The notes under the pieces are model-generated. The model saw nothing but the letters and a program-made list of their open reading frames with translations. It did no database searches and was not told the DNA's origin. From NCBI GenBank assembly GCA_964614855.1, contig CAZTMX010000141.1, positions 1 to 7,336 of the forward strand: a DNA stretch of 7,336 bases. The letters are read 5' to 3'. Origin of the DNA: CAWJHE01 sp964614855 (GTDB lineage: Bacteria > Chloroflexota > Anaerolineae > Anaerolineales > UBA4823). This document shows positions 1 through 5,372 of the stretch, piece after piece. A program made the position numbers and the translations under genes. Each line of letters opens with the position of its first letter. The first letter of the stretch is position 1.

Positions 1-580
1 AGACCACTATAACTATCCTTATAATGCTTTTACCTATAATGCTGTTCGATTTATCCATATTCGATGGAACAGAGGACATCTTACATCGTTGCCCATAGTT
101 CTGACCATCCCAGGTGTTTCAATGAATCCCTCTTCAAATCCATATCCTTCCCCTTTGGATTCTATTTCATCCTCAACTAACTCACCATATCCAACGCCTT
201 AGCCAGTATTTAGCCAAACATAGCACTTTCGCGGAAGTATGTGCGTATTAGACCGAACATTACAGCGCTGCTTCCCGCACTGGCCAAGACCGTATCGCCT
301 TTGTTACGCAAATCATAGAAATTGCATACTTGGGGCATCTATGAGGACAGATTTGGTCCACCTCAAACGTAAATCGGTGAATCGTATAAAGTTAATCGAA
401 CATCGTGGGCCAATCCAAACGATACAAGAGCCCTTCTTCCAAAAAAGTATTATCAGTGATGTTTAAGAGCCACACTGGAACAGTTCATCTAACATCCCCC
501 TCCTCGACTCTCAAATTCCACTCAGATCTCAAAAACACGTTCCATTATCAGATTTTTTGCGGTACATTAATAACTAACCC
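1..580. other. AT-rich stretch with no supportable gene
   Basis: No recognisable gene, tRNA, rRNA or insertion-sequence end is seen here. G+C is about 40% in the first 240 bases by hand count, clearly below the GC-rich genes to the right. A reading frame on the + strand is open from the left edge to a TAG at 200-202 and would end in a Ser/Pro/Asn-rich tail (NPYPSPLDS). It could be the tail of a gene entering from the left, but the opposite strand over the same bases has the stronger codon pattern, so neither is called. Later short frames (239-466, 405-659) have no start signal, no family resemblance and erratic composition. A short direct repeat, TATAATGCT, lies near 20-28 and 35-43. Decayed or transferred DNA, a long intergenic region and an assembly join are all possible. 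Confidence 0.6.
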
Positions 581-607
581 TGTCACATTTCCGCGGCGGG
601 CGGTGTC
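581..607 (+). promoter_or_regulatory. possible ECF-type promoter of the sigma gene
   Basis: TGTCACA (581-587) is followed after 16 bases by TGTC (604-607). This resembles the published ECF41-class promoter pattern (TGTCACA, 16 bases, CGTC), with one mismatch in the -10 box. It sits just upstream of the sigma gene, where self-controlled ECF genes usually carry their own promoter. Transcription would begin close to the ATG at 614, so use of that ATG would be leaderless, while the ATG at 650 would have a short leader. The match rests on 11 bases and may be chance. I also cannot assign this sigma factor to the ECF41 group, because it lacks the C-terminal SnoaL-like extension of that group. Confidence 0.3.
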
Positions 608-649
608 TATTCTATGGAACAACACCGGCAAGCTGCGGCGAGGCCCGAG

Positions 650-1189
650 ATGGCAATGAGCTTATCCAAACGAACCAGCCAACCCCTCAGCGGCGAAAAG
701 GATGCCCGAGATTTCGACAGCCTGTTCCAGGAGCACTGGGATCGTGTCTGCCGGGTGCTTTATCGCCTGCTCGGCGATTGGGACGAGGCGCAGGACCTGG
801 CCATGGAAAGCTTTCTCCAGCTCTACCACCACCCGCAGGAAATGCTGGCCAACCCGGGCGGCTGGCTATACCGGGTCTCCACCCGCCTGGGGCTGAATGC
901 GCTGCGCGCCCGCAAGCGGCGAGCGTACTACGAAGCGCAAGCCGGCAGGGAGTACCCGGCGCACGACCCGGGCGCAAACCCGGAGCAGGGCGCCGAAAGT
1001 GCCCAACTGCAAGCCCAGGTGCGAGCCGCGCTGCAGTGTATGCCGCCGCGTTCGAGCCGGCTTTTGCTGCTGCGTTATTCGGGTTTTTCCTACGGCGAAA
1101 TTGCTGCCATCCTCGGGCTTTCGCCCGCCTCGATCGGCAGCCTGTTGGCCCGCGCCGAAAAGGAATTTGAGAAGCATTACAAGGAGTAA
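650..1189 (+). CDS. ECF-family RNA polymerase sigma factor (sigma-70 regions 2 and 4)
   Basis: A small sigma factor that directs RNA polymerase to a set of stress or envelope promoters. With the start at 650 it has 179 residues, normal for ECF factors. Region 2 spans about residues 22-92 and includes FDSLFQEHWDRV, the core-binding segment DWDEAQDLAMESF and the basic stretch LRARKRR. A linker rich in Ala, Pro and Glu follows. Region 4 spans about 119-177, with the helix-turn-helix GFSYGEIAAILGLSPASIGS that reads the -35 box. Start choice: the ATG at 650 has GCGAGG (638-643) six bases upstream. ATGs at 614 (191 residues, no ribosome site) and 656 are in frame and cannot be excluded. The next gene begins four bases after the stop and takes its ribosome site from this gene's end, so the two are cotranscribed and probably translationally linked. 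The exact ECF group is not known. Confidence 0.93.
   Translation: MAMSLSKRTSQPLSGEKDARDFDSLFQEHWDRVCRVLYRLLGDWDEAQDLAMESFLQLYHHPQEMLANPGGWLYRVSTRLGLNALRARKRRAYYEAQAGREYPAHDPGANPEQGAESAQLQAQVRAALQCMPPRSSRLLLLRYSGFSYGEIAAILGLSPASIGSLLARAEKEFEKHYKE
1181..1186 (+). promoter_or_regulatory. ribosome binding site of the anti-sigma gene, inside the sigma gene
   Basis: AAGGAG lies in the last codons of the sigma gene, six bases before the ATG at 1193. It fixes the anti-sigma start and ties its translation to the end of sigma translation, a usual way of keeping the two proteins in balance. Confidence 0.8.
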
Positions 1190-1192
1190 GCC

Positions 1193-2356
1193 ATGCATAT
1201 TTCGGATGGGGAGATTCGGGCATATCTAGACAAACAACCAGCGGACGCTGAAAAGCAGCGCATCCAGCAGCACCTGGACGGCTGCGTAAGCTGCCGGGAG
1301 CGCGCCGAGGCGCTAAGCGCCCGCGCCATGCAGGTTGAGCGTAGGTTCTCCGAGCTGGAGCCCTCCGCCGCAGCCGCGCCGCTAAACAGCCACCAGGCCC
1401 ACCGTTCATTCGAAAAAAGGCTGGCAGAAAAGGAGCTTACTATGAGACAAAGAATAACAACTCGCGCCGCCCGCCCGCTATGGGTCGGGCTGGCGTTCAT
1501 CCTCGTACTGGCGGTTGCGCTGGCGTTTCCGCCGCTGCGCGCCATTGCCAATGATTTCTTGGGTCTTTTCCGTGTCGAACAGGTGTCTGTAATCCAGGTG
1601 GATTCCGGCTTTTTTTCCGGTCGCCTGGGGTCTTCTTCGCAGATCGAAAACCTGATGACCAACAACATGCAGGTCGAGCGCAGCGGCGTCGAACAACCCG
1701 CCGCCGACGCAGCGCAGGCATCGCAACTAGCGGGCTTTTCCGTGCGCCTGCCGGCAGCATTGGAGACACAACCTGAGCTGGTCGTCCAGCCAGGTGGGCA
1801 AGCGCTGTTCAATATCGACCTGGAGCTGGTCCAGGGGGTGCTGAAAGAACTCGGCCAGGACAATCTTGAGCTTCCTGAAACGCTGGACGGCGCCCAGGTG
1901 ACCGTGGATATCCCTACATCCGTTATAGCCAACTACGGCGACTGTACAGATGATACAGAGCTGGAGCAGCGCGCCTCATCCGACCCGGATGATCCGCAGC
2001 CCGCACCGGCAAACAACTGCACTGCCTTTCTGCAGATGCCCAGCCCCAGCGTCAACGCCCCACCCGACCTAGATATCGAGCGCATCGGGCAGGCTTACCT
2101 GCAAATCCTGGGGATGGAAGCCGCCGAAGCCCAACGCTTCGCCGAGAACGTGGATTGGGCCACCACCTTTGTCATCCCCATCCCGCGCGAAGGCACGGCA
2201 TACAAAGATGTGAGCGTGGACGGGGTCACAGGTACACTGATCACCCACTACTCAAAGCAATACATTCTGGTTTGGCTAAAAGACGGGCTGCTATACGCCT
2301 TGAGCGGGCCAGGCGATGCCAAGACCGCCCTGAATCTGGCGGAGACGCTGCGCTAA
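1193..2356 (+). CDS. zinc-type (zf-HC2) single-pass membrane anti-sigma factor
   Basis: Holds the adjacent sigma factor inactive at the membrane until a signal arrives. 387 residues. The N-terminal cytoplasmic part has the ZAS zinc pattern: His2, then 24 residues, then His27-x3-Cys31-x2-Cys34. A charged Ala/Glu linker follows. The membrane helix is about 96-114 (WVGLAFILVLAVALAF), preceded by Arg/Lys, which predicts N-inside and C-outside. The outer domain (about 120-387) is acidic and has two cysteines (251, 276) that could form a disulfide. Its end (ILVWLKDGLLYALSGPG...ALNLAETL) resembles the C-terminus of DUF4367-type anti-sigma sensor domains; that match is from memory. Oddity: residue 84 is a Met preceded by AAAAGGAG and followed by AT-rich codons, so a second product of 304 residues without the zinc domain is possible. 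The signal sensed cannot be told from the sequence. Confidence 0.88.
   Translation: MHISDGEIRAYLDKQPADAEKQRIQQHLDGCVSCRERAEALSARAMQVERRFSELEPSAAAAPLNSHQAHRSFEKRLAEKELTMRQRITTRAARPLWVGLAFILVLAVALAFPPLRAIANDFLGLFRVEQVSVIQVDSGFFSGRLGSSSQIENLMTNNMQVERSGVEQPAADAAQASQLAGFSVRLPAALETQPELVVQPGGQALFNIDLELVQGVLKELGQDNLELPETLDGAQVTVDIPTSVIANYGDCTDDTELEQRASSDPDDPQPAPANNCTAFLQMPSPSVNAPPDLDIERIGQAYLQILGMEAAEAQRFAENVDWATTFVIPIPREGTAYKDVSVDGVTGTLITHYSKQYILVWLKDGLLYALSGPGDAKTALNLAETLR
1428..1444 (+). promoter_or_regulatory. candidate internal translation start in the anti-sigma gene
   Basis: AAAAGGAG (1428-1435) lies six bases before an in-frame ATG (1442-1444, Met84). The codons that follow are AGA CAA AGA ATA ACA ACT, unlike the GC-rich codons around them but typical of a translation start. 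The product would begin MRQRITTRAARPLW and run straight into the membrane helix, like a signal-anchor N-terminus. Seen directly: the ribosome site, the frame and the codon shift. Inferred: that ribosomes use it. Confidence 0.45.
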
Positions 2357-2382
2357 GCTGCGCACAGCTGACCCTATGAGCG

Positions 2383-2416
2383 ATACCGGTAGACAAAATC
2401 CTCTGTCTACCGGTAT
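2383..2416. repeat. perfect 13-bp inverted repeat, operator-like
   Basis: ATACCGGTAGACA (2383-2395) and its exact reverse complement (2404-2416) flank an 8-base spacer. Each arm contains the palindrome TACCGGTA, and the two copies are 24 bases apart centre to centre. No run of T follows, which argues against a simple intrinsic terminator for the anti-sigma gene. The repeat spans the -35 and -10 of the best promoter for the ABC genes, so a repressor site is the better reading. No regulator gene is seen in the window. Confidence 0.6.
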
Positions 2417-2419
2417 ACT
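2390..2419 (+). promoter_or_regulatory. candidate sigma-A-type promoter of the ABC transporter genes
   Basis: TAGACA (2390-2395, five of six matches to TTGACA) and TATACT (2414-2419, five of six to TATAAT) are 18 bases apart. Transcription would begin near 2426, giving a leader of about 36 bases before the ABC ATPase ATG. Both boxes overlap the arms of the inverted repeat at 2383-2416, so a protein bound there would be expected to block RNA polymerase. Confidence 0.45.
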
Positions 2420-2461
2420 GTGTCTATAACCAGTTAAACCAGCCAATAAAATGACCCACGT

Positions 2462-3385
2462 ATGACATCCGAAACCCCCGCCATCCAGACCCGCGGTCTG
2501 CGCAAAACCTTCAACGACAAGGTCGCCGTCCAGGACCTGACCCTCACCGTCGAACGCGGCGAAGTTTTCGGCTTCCTGGGACCAAACGGCGCCGGCAAGA
2601 CCACCTCGGTGAAGATGCTGCTCAACCTGATCACCCCCGACGCCGGGCAGGGGCTGCTTTTTGGTAAACCGCTCACCGACCCGCAGGCGCGGGCGAAAGT
2701 GGGTTTTCTGCCGGAGCATTTCCGTTTCCACGACTGGCTGCAAGCGCGTGAATTCCTGGCGCTGCACGCAGATTTGTACCACATGCCCCGGCCGCAGGCA
2801 AACAGGCGCATCGACGAGCTGTTGGAGCTGGTCGGGTTGGCCGAGCACGCTAGCAAGCGCCTGAGCAATTTTTCCAAGGGGATGCTGCAGCGCATCGGGT
2901 TGGCGCAGGCGCTTCTCAATCACCCCGAGCTTGTGATCCTGGATGAGCCCACCTCCGGGCTGGACCCGGTGGGACGCCGCCTGGTGCGGGATATCATCCG
3001 CCAGCTCAGCCGAGAAGGAGCGGCAGTATTCCTGAATTCGCACTTCCTGAGCGAAGTCGAGATCACCTGCCACCGCGTGGCGTTTATCAAACACGGCGAG
3101 ATCATCAGCAGCGGGCCAATGCAGTCGCTGGTGCAAGGCGAGACCCATGTGCTAGTGCGAGCGCGCCAATGGCACAGTACTGCCGTCGAGGGATTGGCGC
3201 GCTGGGCCAGGGACATCCGCCAGGATGGCGAAGAGTTGGTTTTTTCCATCGACGATGAAGAACACCTGCCCGCTATTCACCGCTTCCTGGTGGAGCAAGG
3301 CGTAGATGTATTCGATTTTCACCCCCAGCGCCTCTCGCTGGAAGAGTTGTTTATCCGCATTGTGGGCGAGGACGGCGGGTTATGA
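2462..3385 (+). CDS. ABC transporter ATP-binding protein, ABC-2 exporter type
   Basis: Energises an ABC-2 exporter by ATP hydrolysis on the inner face of the membrane. 307 residues, usual for the DrrA/NosF/CcmA-like group. Walker A is GPNGAGKT (40-47). The Q-loop position reads GFLPEH, with Glu85 for Gln, as is common in this group. The signature is FSKGM (137-141) where LSGGQ is canonical, also common in the group. Walker B with the catalytic Glu is LVILDEPTSGLDP (157-169, Glu162), and the switch His is His194. A C-terminal extension of about 90 residues (from about 215) is typical of the subfamily. No Shine-Dalgarno site precedes the ATG at 2462, but no better in-frame start is seen. The permease start overlaps its stop as ATGA, so the two form one transporter. 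The substrate is not predictable; drug, lipid, peptide or polysaccharide are all possible. Confidence 0.93.
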   Translation: MTSETPAIQTRGLRKTFNDKVAVQDLTLTVERGEVFGFLGPNGAGKTTSVKMLLNLITPDAGQGLLFGKPLTDPQARAKVGFLPEHFRFHDWLQAREFLALHADLYHMPRPQANRRIDELLELVGLAEHASKRLSNFSKGMLQRIGLAQALLNHPELVILDEPTSGLDPVGRRLVRDIIRQLSREGAAVFLNSHFLSEVEITCHRVAFIKHGEIISSGPMQSLVQGETHVLVRARQWHSTAVEGLARWARDIRQDGEELVFSIDDEEHLPAIHRFLVEQGVDVFDFHPQRLSLEELFIRIVGEDGGL

Positions 3386-4233
3386 ACACCACTTTGACCA
3401 TCGCAAAACTCACCTTCCGCGAAGCCTCCCGGCGAAAAATCCTGCTGGCGGGGCTGCTGCTGGGGCTGGCGTTTCTGCTCGTTTTCGGGCTGGGATTTCA
3501 TTTTGTTATGCTGGAGTTCGAAAGGCAATTTGGATCCAATGATTCGCTTGAGCTGCCCCAGGTGAAAAACTTCTTGATGATGGCTGGCATCTATGTGGTC
3601 AATTTCCTGACCGTAATGATGACCGTGCTGATCTCGGTGGACACCATCTCCGGCGAAATCCTGAGCGGCGCCATCCACACCCTGGCCTCCAAACCAGTGC
3701 GGCGTTGGGAGATCGTCGCCGGCAAATGGCTGGGGTTCGCTGCCATGCTCACCCTGTATTTGCTGCTCACCGCCGGCGGGGTGATGGGCATCGTACTCCT
3801 GCGCGGCAATTATGTAGCGCCTAACCCCCTGGGCGCGCTGGCTTTTCTGTGGCTGAACGCCCTGGTGCTGCTCTCGGTTTCGCTGCTGGGCGGCACGTAC
3901 CTTTCTACCCTGGCAAACGGTGTACTGGTCTTTGGGCTTTACGGTGTGGCTTTTATCGGCGGCTGGATCGAGCAAATCGGCAATTTCCTGCCCGATAAGG
4001 CTGCTGGCAGCACAGCGATCAATATCGGCATCATCACCAGCCTGCTTATGCCCAGCGAAGCTCTATGGAAGCGCGCCGCCCATGAAATTGAGTCCCCGCT
4101 GGCTACCGCCTTGGGTTTCGGCCCATTTACCTCATCCACTTACCCCAGCGACGCCATGATCCTTTACAGCCTGGTTTACATGGCGGTCGCAACCGGCCTG
4201 ACCATCTATCAATTCAACCGCCGCGATCTGTAA
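3382..4233 (+). CDS. ABC-2 type transporter permease
   Basis: Membrane half of the exporter formed with the preceding ATPase. 283 residues with six likely helices, at about 19-39, 64-85, 112-140, 148-170, 175-195 and 257-277. The N-terminus (TIAKLTFREASRRKILL) and the cytoplasmic segment after helix 2 (SGEILSGAIHTLASKPVRRWEIVAGKWLG) are typical of the NosY-like branch of ABC-2 permeases. In that branch the stretch containing 'SKPV.R.E...GK..G' is highly recognisable. A long outer loop lies between helices 5 and 6 (about 197-255). The start overlaps the ATPase stop by four bases, so translation is coupled. With one ATPase and one permease, the working unit would be two of each. Substrate unknown. 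Confidence 0.88.
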   Translation: MNTTLTIAKLTFREASRRKILLAGLLLGLAFLLVFGLGFHFVMLEFERQFGSNDSLELPQVKNFLMMAGIYVVNFLTVMMTVLISVDTISGEILSGAIHTLASKPVRRWEIVAGKWLGFAAMLTLYLLLTAGGVMGIVLLRGNYVAPNPLGALAFLWLNALVLLSVSLLGGTYLSTLANGVLVFGLYGVAFIGGWIEQIGNFLPDKAAGSTAINIGIITSLLMPSEALWKRAAHEIESPLATALGFGPFTSSTYPSDAMILYSLVYMAVATGLTIYQFNRRDL

Positions 4234-4241
4234 ACGGCAAT

Positions 4242-4265
4242 CTCCCTGCCTGCTTCGCAGGGGAG
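4242..4265 (+). promoter_or_regulatory. hairpin that can cover a strong ribosome-site sequence before lspA
   Basis: CTCCCTGC (4242-4249) can pair with GCAGGGGAG (4257-4265) with one bulged G and a 7-base loop. The right arm overlaps GGGGAGG (4260-4266), a strong Shine-Dalgarno-like run. A competing shorter hairpin uses CCTGC (4249-4253) with GCAGG (4257-4261) and leaves GGAGG freer. No T-run follows, so it is a poor terminator. A regulatory role is inference. Confidence 0.35.
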
Positions 4266-4320
4266 GCGCTCATGAGGTAAAATGTATCTCGCAAACTTAC
4301 CTCTTTACCGGAGCGGCTTC

Positions 4321-4863
4321 TTGAAAATTAAACGGTACTTGATTGATTATGCATTTCTGATCGGCGGGGCGGCAATCATCATCTTTGTGGACCAGTGGAC
4401 AAAAGGCCTTGTGCGCTCAAACCTGGCCATCGGCGAGGTGTACCGCCCGGAGCACTGGCTGACCCAATACGCCCGCATCCTGCACTGGACCAACACCGGC
4501 GCCGCCTTCGGCATGCTCCAGAACCTGAGCCTTGTTTTCACCATCCTTCCCTTTATCATTTCTGGCGCCATCCTGTATTACTACCCCCAGGTGCCGCGGG
4601 GCGAAATCCTGATGCGCCTGGCGCTGGTGATGCAGCTGGGCGGAGCAATCGGCAACCTGATCGACCGCCTGACCATAGGACACGTCACCGATTTCATCTC
4701 AGTCGGAAATTTCGCCGTTTTCAACGTAGCAGATGCCAGCATCACCGGCGGCGTGGGGCTATTAATGCTGTCGATCTACCTGGGTGACAAAAAAGAAAAG
4801 CAAGCGGCGCTGGAAAGCGAAACGCAAAATCCAAACAAACCTGAAATTGGAGACGTTATTTGA
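4321..4863 (+). CDS. lspA: lipoprotein signal peptidase (signal peptidase II), first copy
   Basis: Cuts the signal peptide from lipid-modified prolipoproteins in the cytoplasmic membrane. 180 residues from the TTG at 4321. Four hydrophobic helices are visible. Family motifs are intact: DQWTK (24-28), NTGAAFG (58-64), GNLIDR (111-116) and FNVADAS (134-140). The catalytic aspartates by family comparison are Asp115 and Asp138. Start choice: the TTG at 4321 has GGAG (4310-4313) seven bases upstream, and from it the protein aligns without gaps to the second copy from residue 1. An in-frame ATG at 4282 (193 residues) has GAGG only four bases upstream and adds 13 residues absent from the paralogue. 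The C-terminal tail is hydrophilic (about 155-180). The stop overlaps the next start by four bases. This is probably the main working enzyme. Confidence 0.92.
   Translation: MKIKRYLIDYAFLIGGAAIIIFVDQWTKGLVRSNLAIGEVYRPEHWLTQYARILHWTNTGAAFGMLQNLSLVFTILPFIISGAILYYYPQVPRGEILMRLALVMQLGGAIGNLIDRLTIGHVTDFISVGNFAVFNVADASITGGVGLLMLSIYLGDKKEKQAALESETQNPNKPEIGDVI
4849..4862 (+). promoter_or_regulatory. ribosome site and TTG start of the second lspA
   Basis: GGAG (4849-4852), seven bases, then TTG (4860-4862), which overlaps the stop of the first copy (TGA at 4861-4863). The first copy has the same plan: GGAG at 4310-4313, seven bases, TTG at 4321. After both starts the pattern is TTG AAA, one variable codon, AAA. 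This supports the uncommon TTG start in both genes and suggests the duplicated unit included the ribosome site. Confidence 0.7.
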
Positions 4864-5372
4864 AAGCAAAAGATCTTTTCAAAGATTACCTTGCACTGCT
4901 CTTGCCGGCGCTGGTCATCTTCCTGCTGGATCAATGGAGCAAGGGAGTGATCCGCAGTACCCTGGCTTTTGGTGAGGTCTATATGCCCGACGCCTGGCTC
5001 AGCCAGTATGCGCGCATTCTGCACTGGCATAACTACGGCGTCTTCCTGGGGCTATTTGCGAACCTGGGGATTGTGTCCATCCTGCTGCCCCTCCTGATAT
5101 CCGTGGGCATCATCTTTTACTACCCACGCATCTCCAGCCAGGAAAAGCTTGTCCGCCTGTCGATGACCCTGTACCTGGCGGGAGGGATCGGCAACCTGAT
5201 CGACCGCATCCGCCAGGGATATGTCACCGATTTCATCTCCGTGGGCAGCTTTCCAGTGTGGAATATTGCTGATGCCAGCATCAGCCTGGGGGTGGTTGTC
5301 CTGATCTATGCCCTGCTGCAAAAAGAATGGGCTGAGAAGAAGCAGCCACCGGAAGAAGAACCGCATGAGTGA
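4860..5372 (+). CDS. lspA: lipoprotein signal peptidase paralogue (LspA family), second copy
   Basis: 170 residues. It aligns without gaps to the first copy over about 155 residues, roughly half of them identical by hand alignment, so the pair is a tandem duplication of some age. The membrane helices, DQWSK (24-28), GNLIDR (111-116) and WNIADAS (134-140) are kept, including both catalytic aspartates (115 and 138) and Asn58. The odd point is the motif NxGAAFG, which reads NYGVFLG (58-64): Thr59, Ala61, Ala62 and Phe63 are all changed to larger or different side chains. In the family this segment lies beside the active site. The enzyme is therefore probably still active but with altered substrate fit; a helper or inactive role is less likely. 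It starts in the stop of copy one and overlaps rluD by eight bases, so it is a translated member of the operon. Confidence 0.88.
   Translation: MKAKDLFKDYLALLLPALVIFLLDQWSKGVIRSTLAFGEVYMPDAWLSQYARILHWHNYGVFLGLFANLGIVSILLPLLISVGIIFYYPRISSQEKLVRLSMTLYLAGGIGNLIDRIRQGYVTDFISVGSFPVWNIADASISLGVVVLIYALLQKEWAEKKQPPEEEPHE

Noticed and set aside
239..659. Two short overlapping frames in the AT-rich region (239-466 and 405-659)
   Set aside because: No ribosome site, no family resemblance and no coding-like codon pattern. The second runs into the sigma gene's upstream signals and first codons in another frame.
687..1409. Long minus-strand frame opposite the sigma and anti-sigma genes
   Set aside because: Arg/Ala/Pro-rich translation typical of the antisense of GC-rich genes. 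The + strand has clear domains and ribosome sites over the same bases.
2383..2419. Intrinsic terminator of the sigma/anti-sigma operon
   Set aside because: The stem is perfect but no T-run follows on the + strand, and the repeat overlaps a good promoter. An operator is the better reading.
2291..3148. Long minus-strand frame opposite the ABC ATPase gene
   Set aside because: The + strand carries all ABC motifs here; the antisense translation has no recognisable domain.
2462..4233. Naming the ABC pair as a nitrous-oxide (NosF/NosY), sodium (NatA/NatB) or drug (DrrA/DrrB) system
   Set aside because: The resemblance is at subfamily level only, and no neighbouring gene points to a substrate.
4282..4320. 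ATG at 4282 as the start of the first lspA
   Set aside because: The ribosome-like GAGG is only four bases away, and the 13 added residues have no counterpart in the paralogue. The TTG at 4321 has better spacing and matches the second copy, though 4282 is not excluded.
5308..5364. Upstream start for rluD at 5308
   Set aside because: It would add 19 basic residues encoded wholly inside lspA. The start at 5365 has a purine-rich ribosome site and begins the conserved part.
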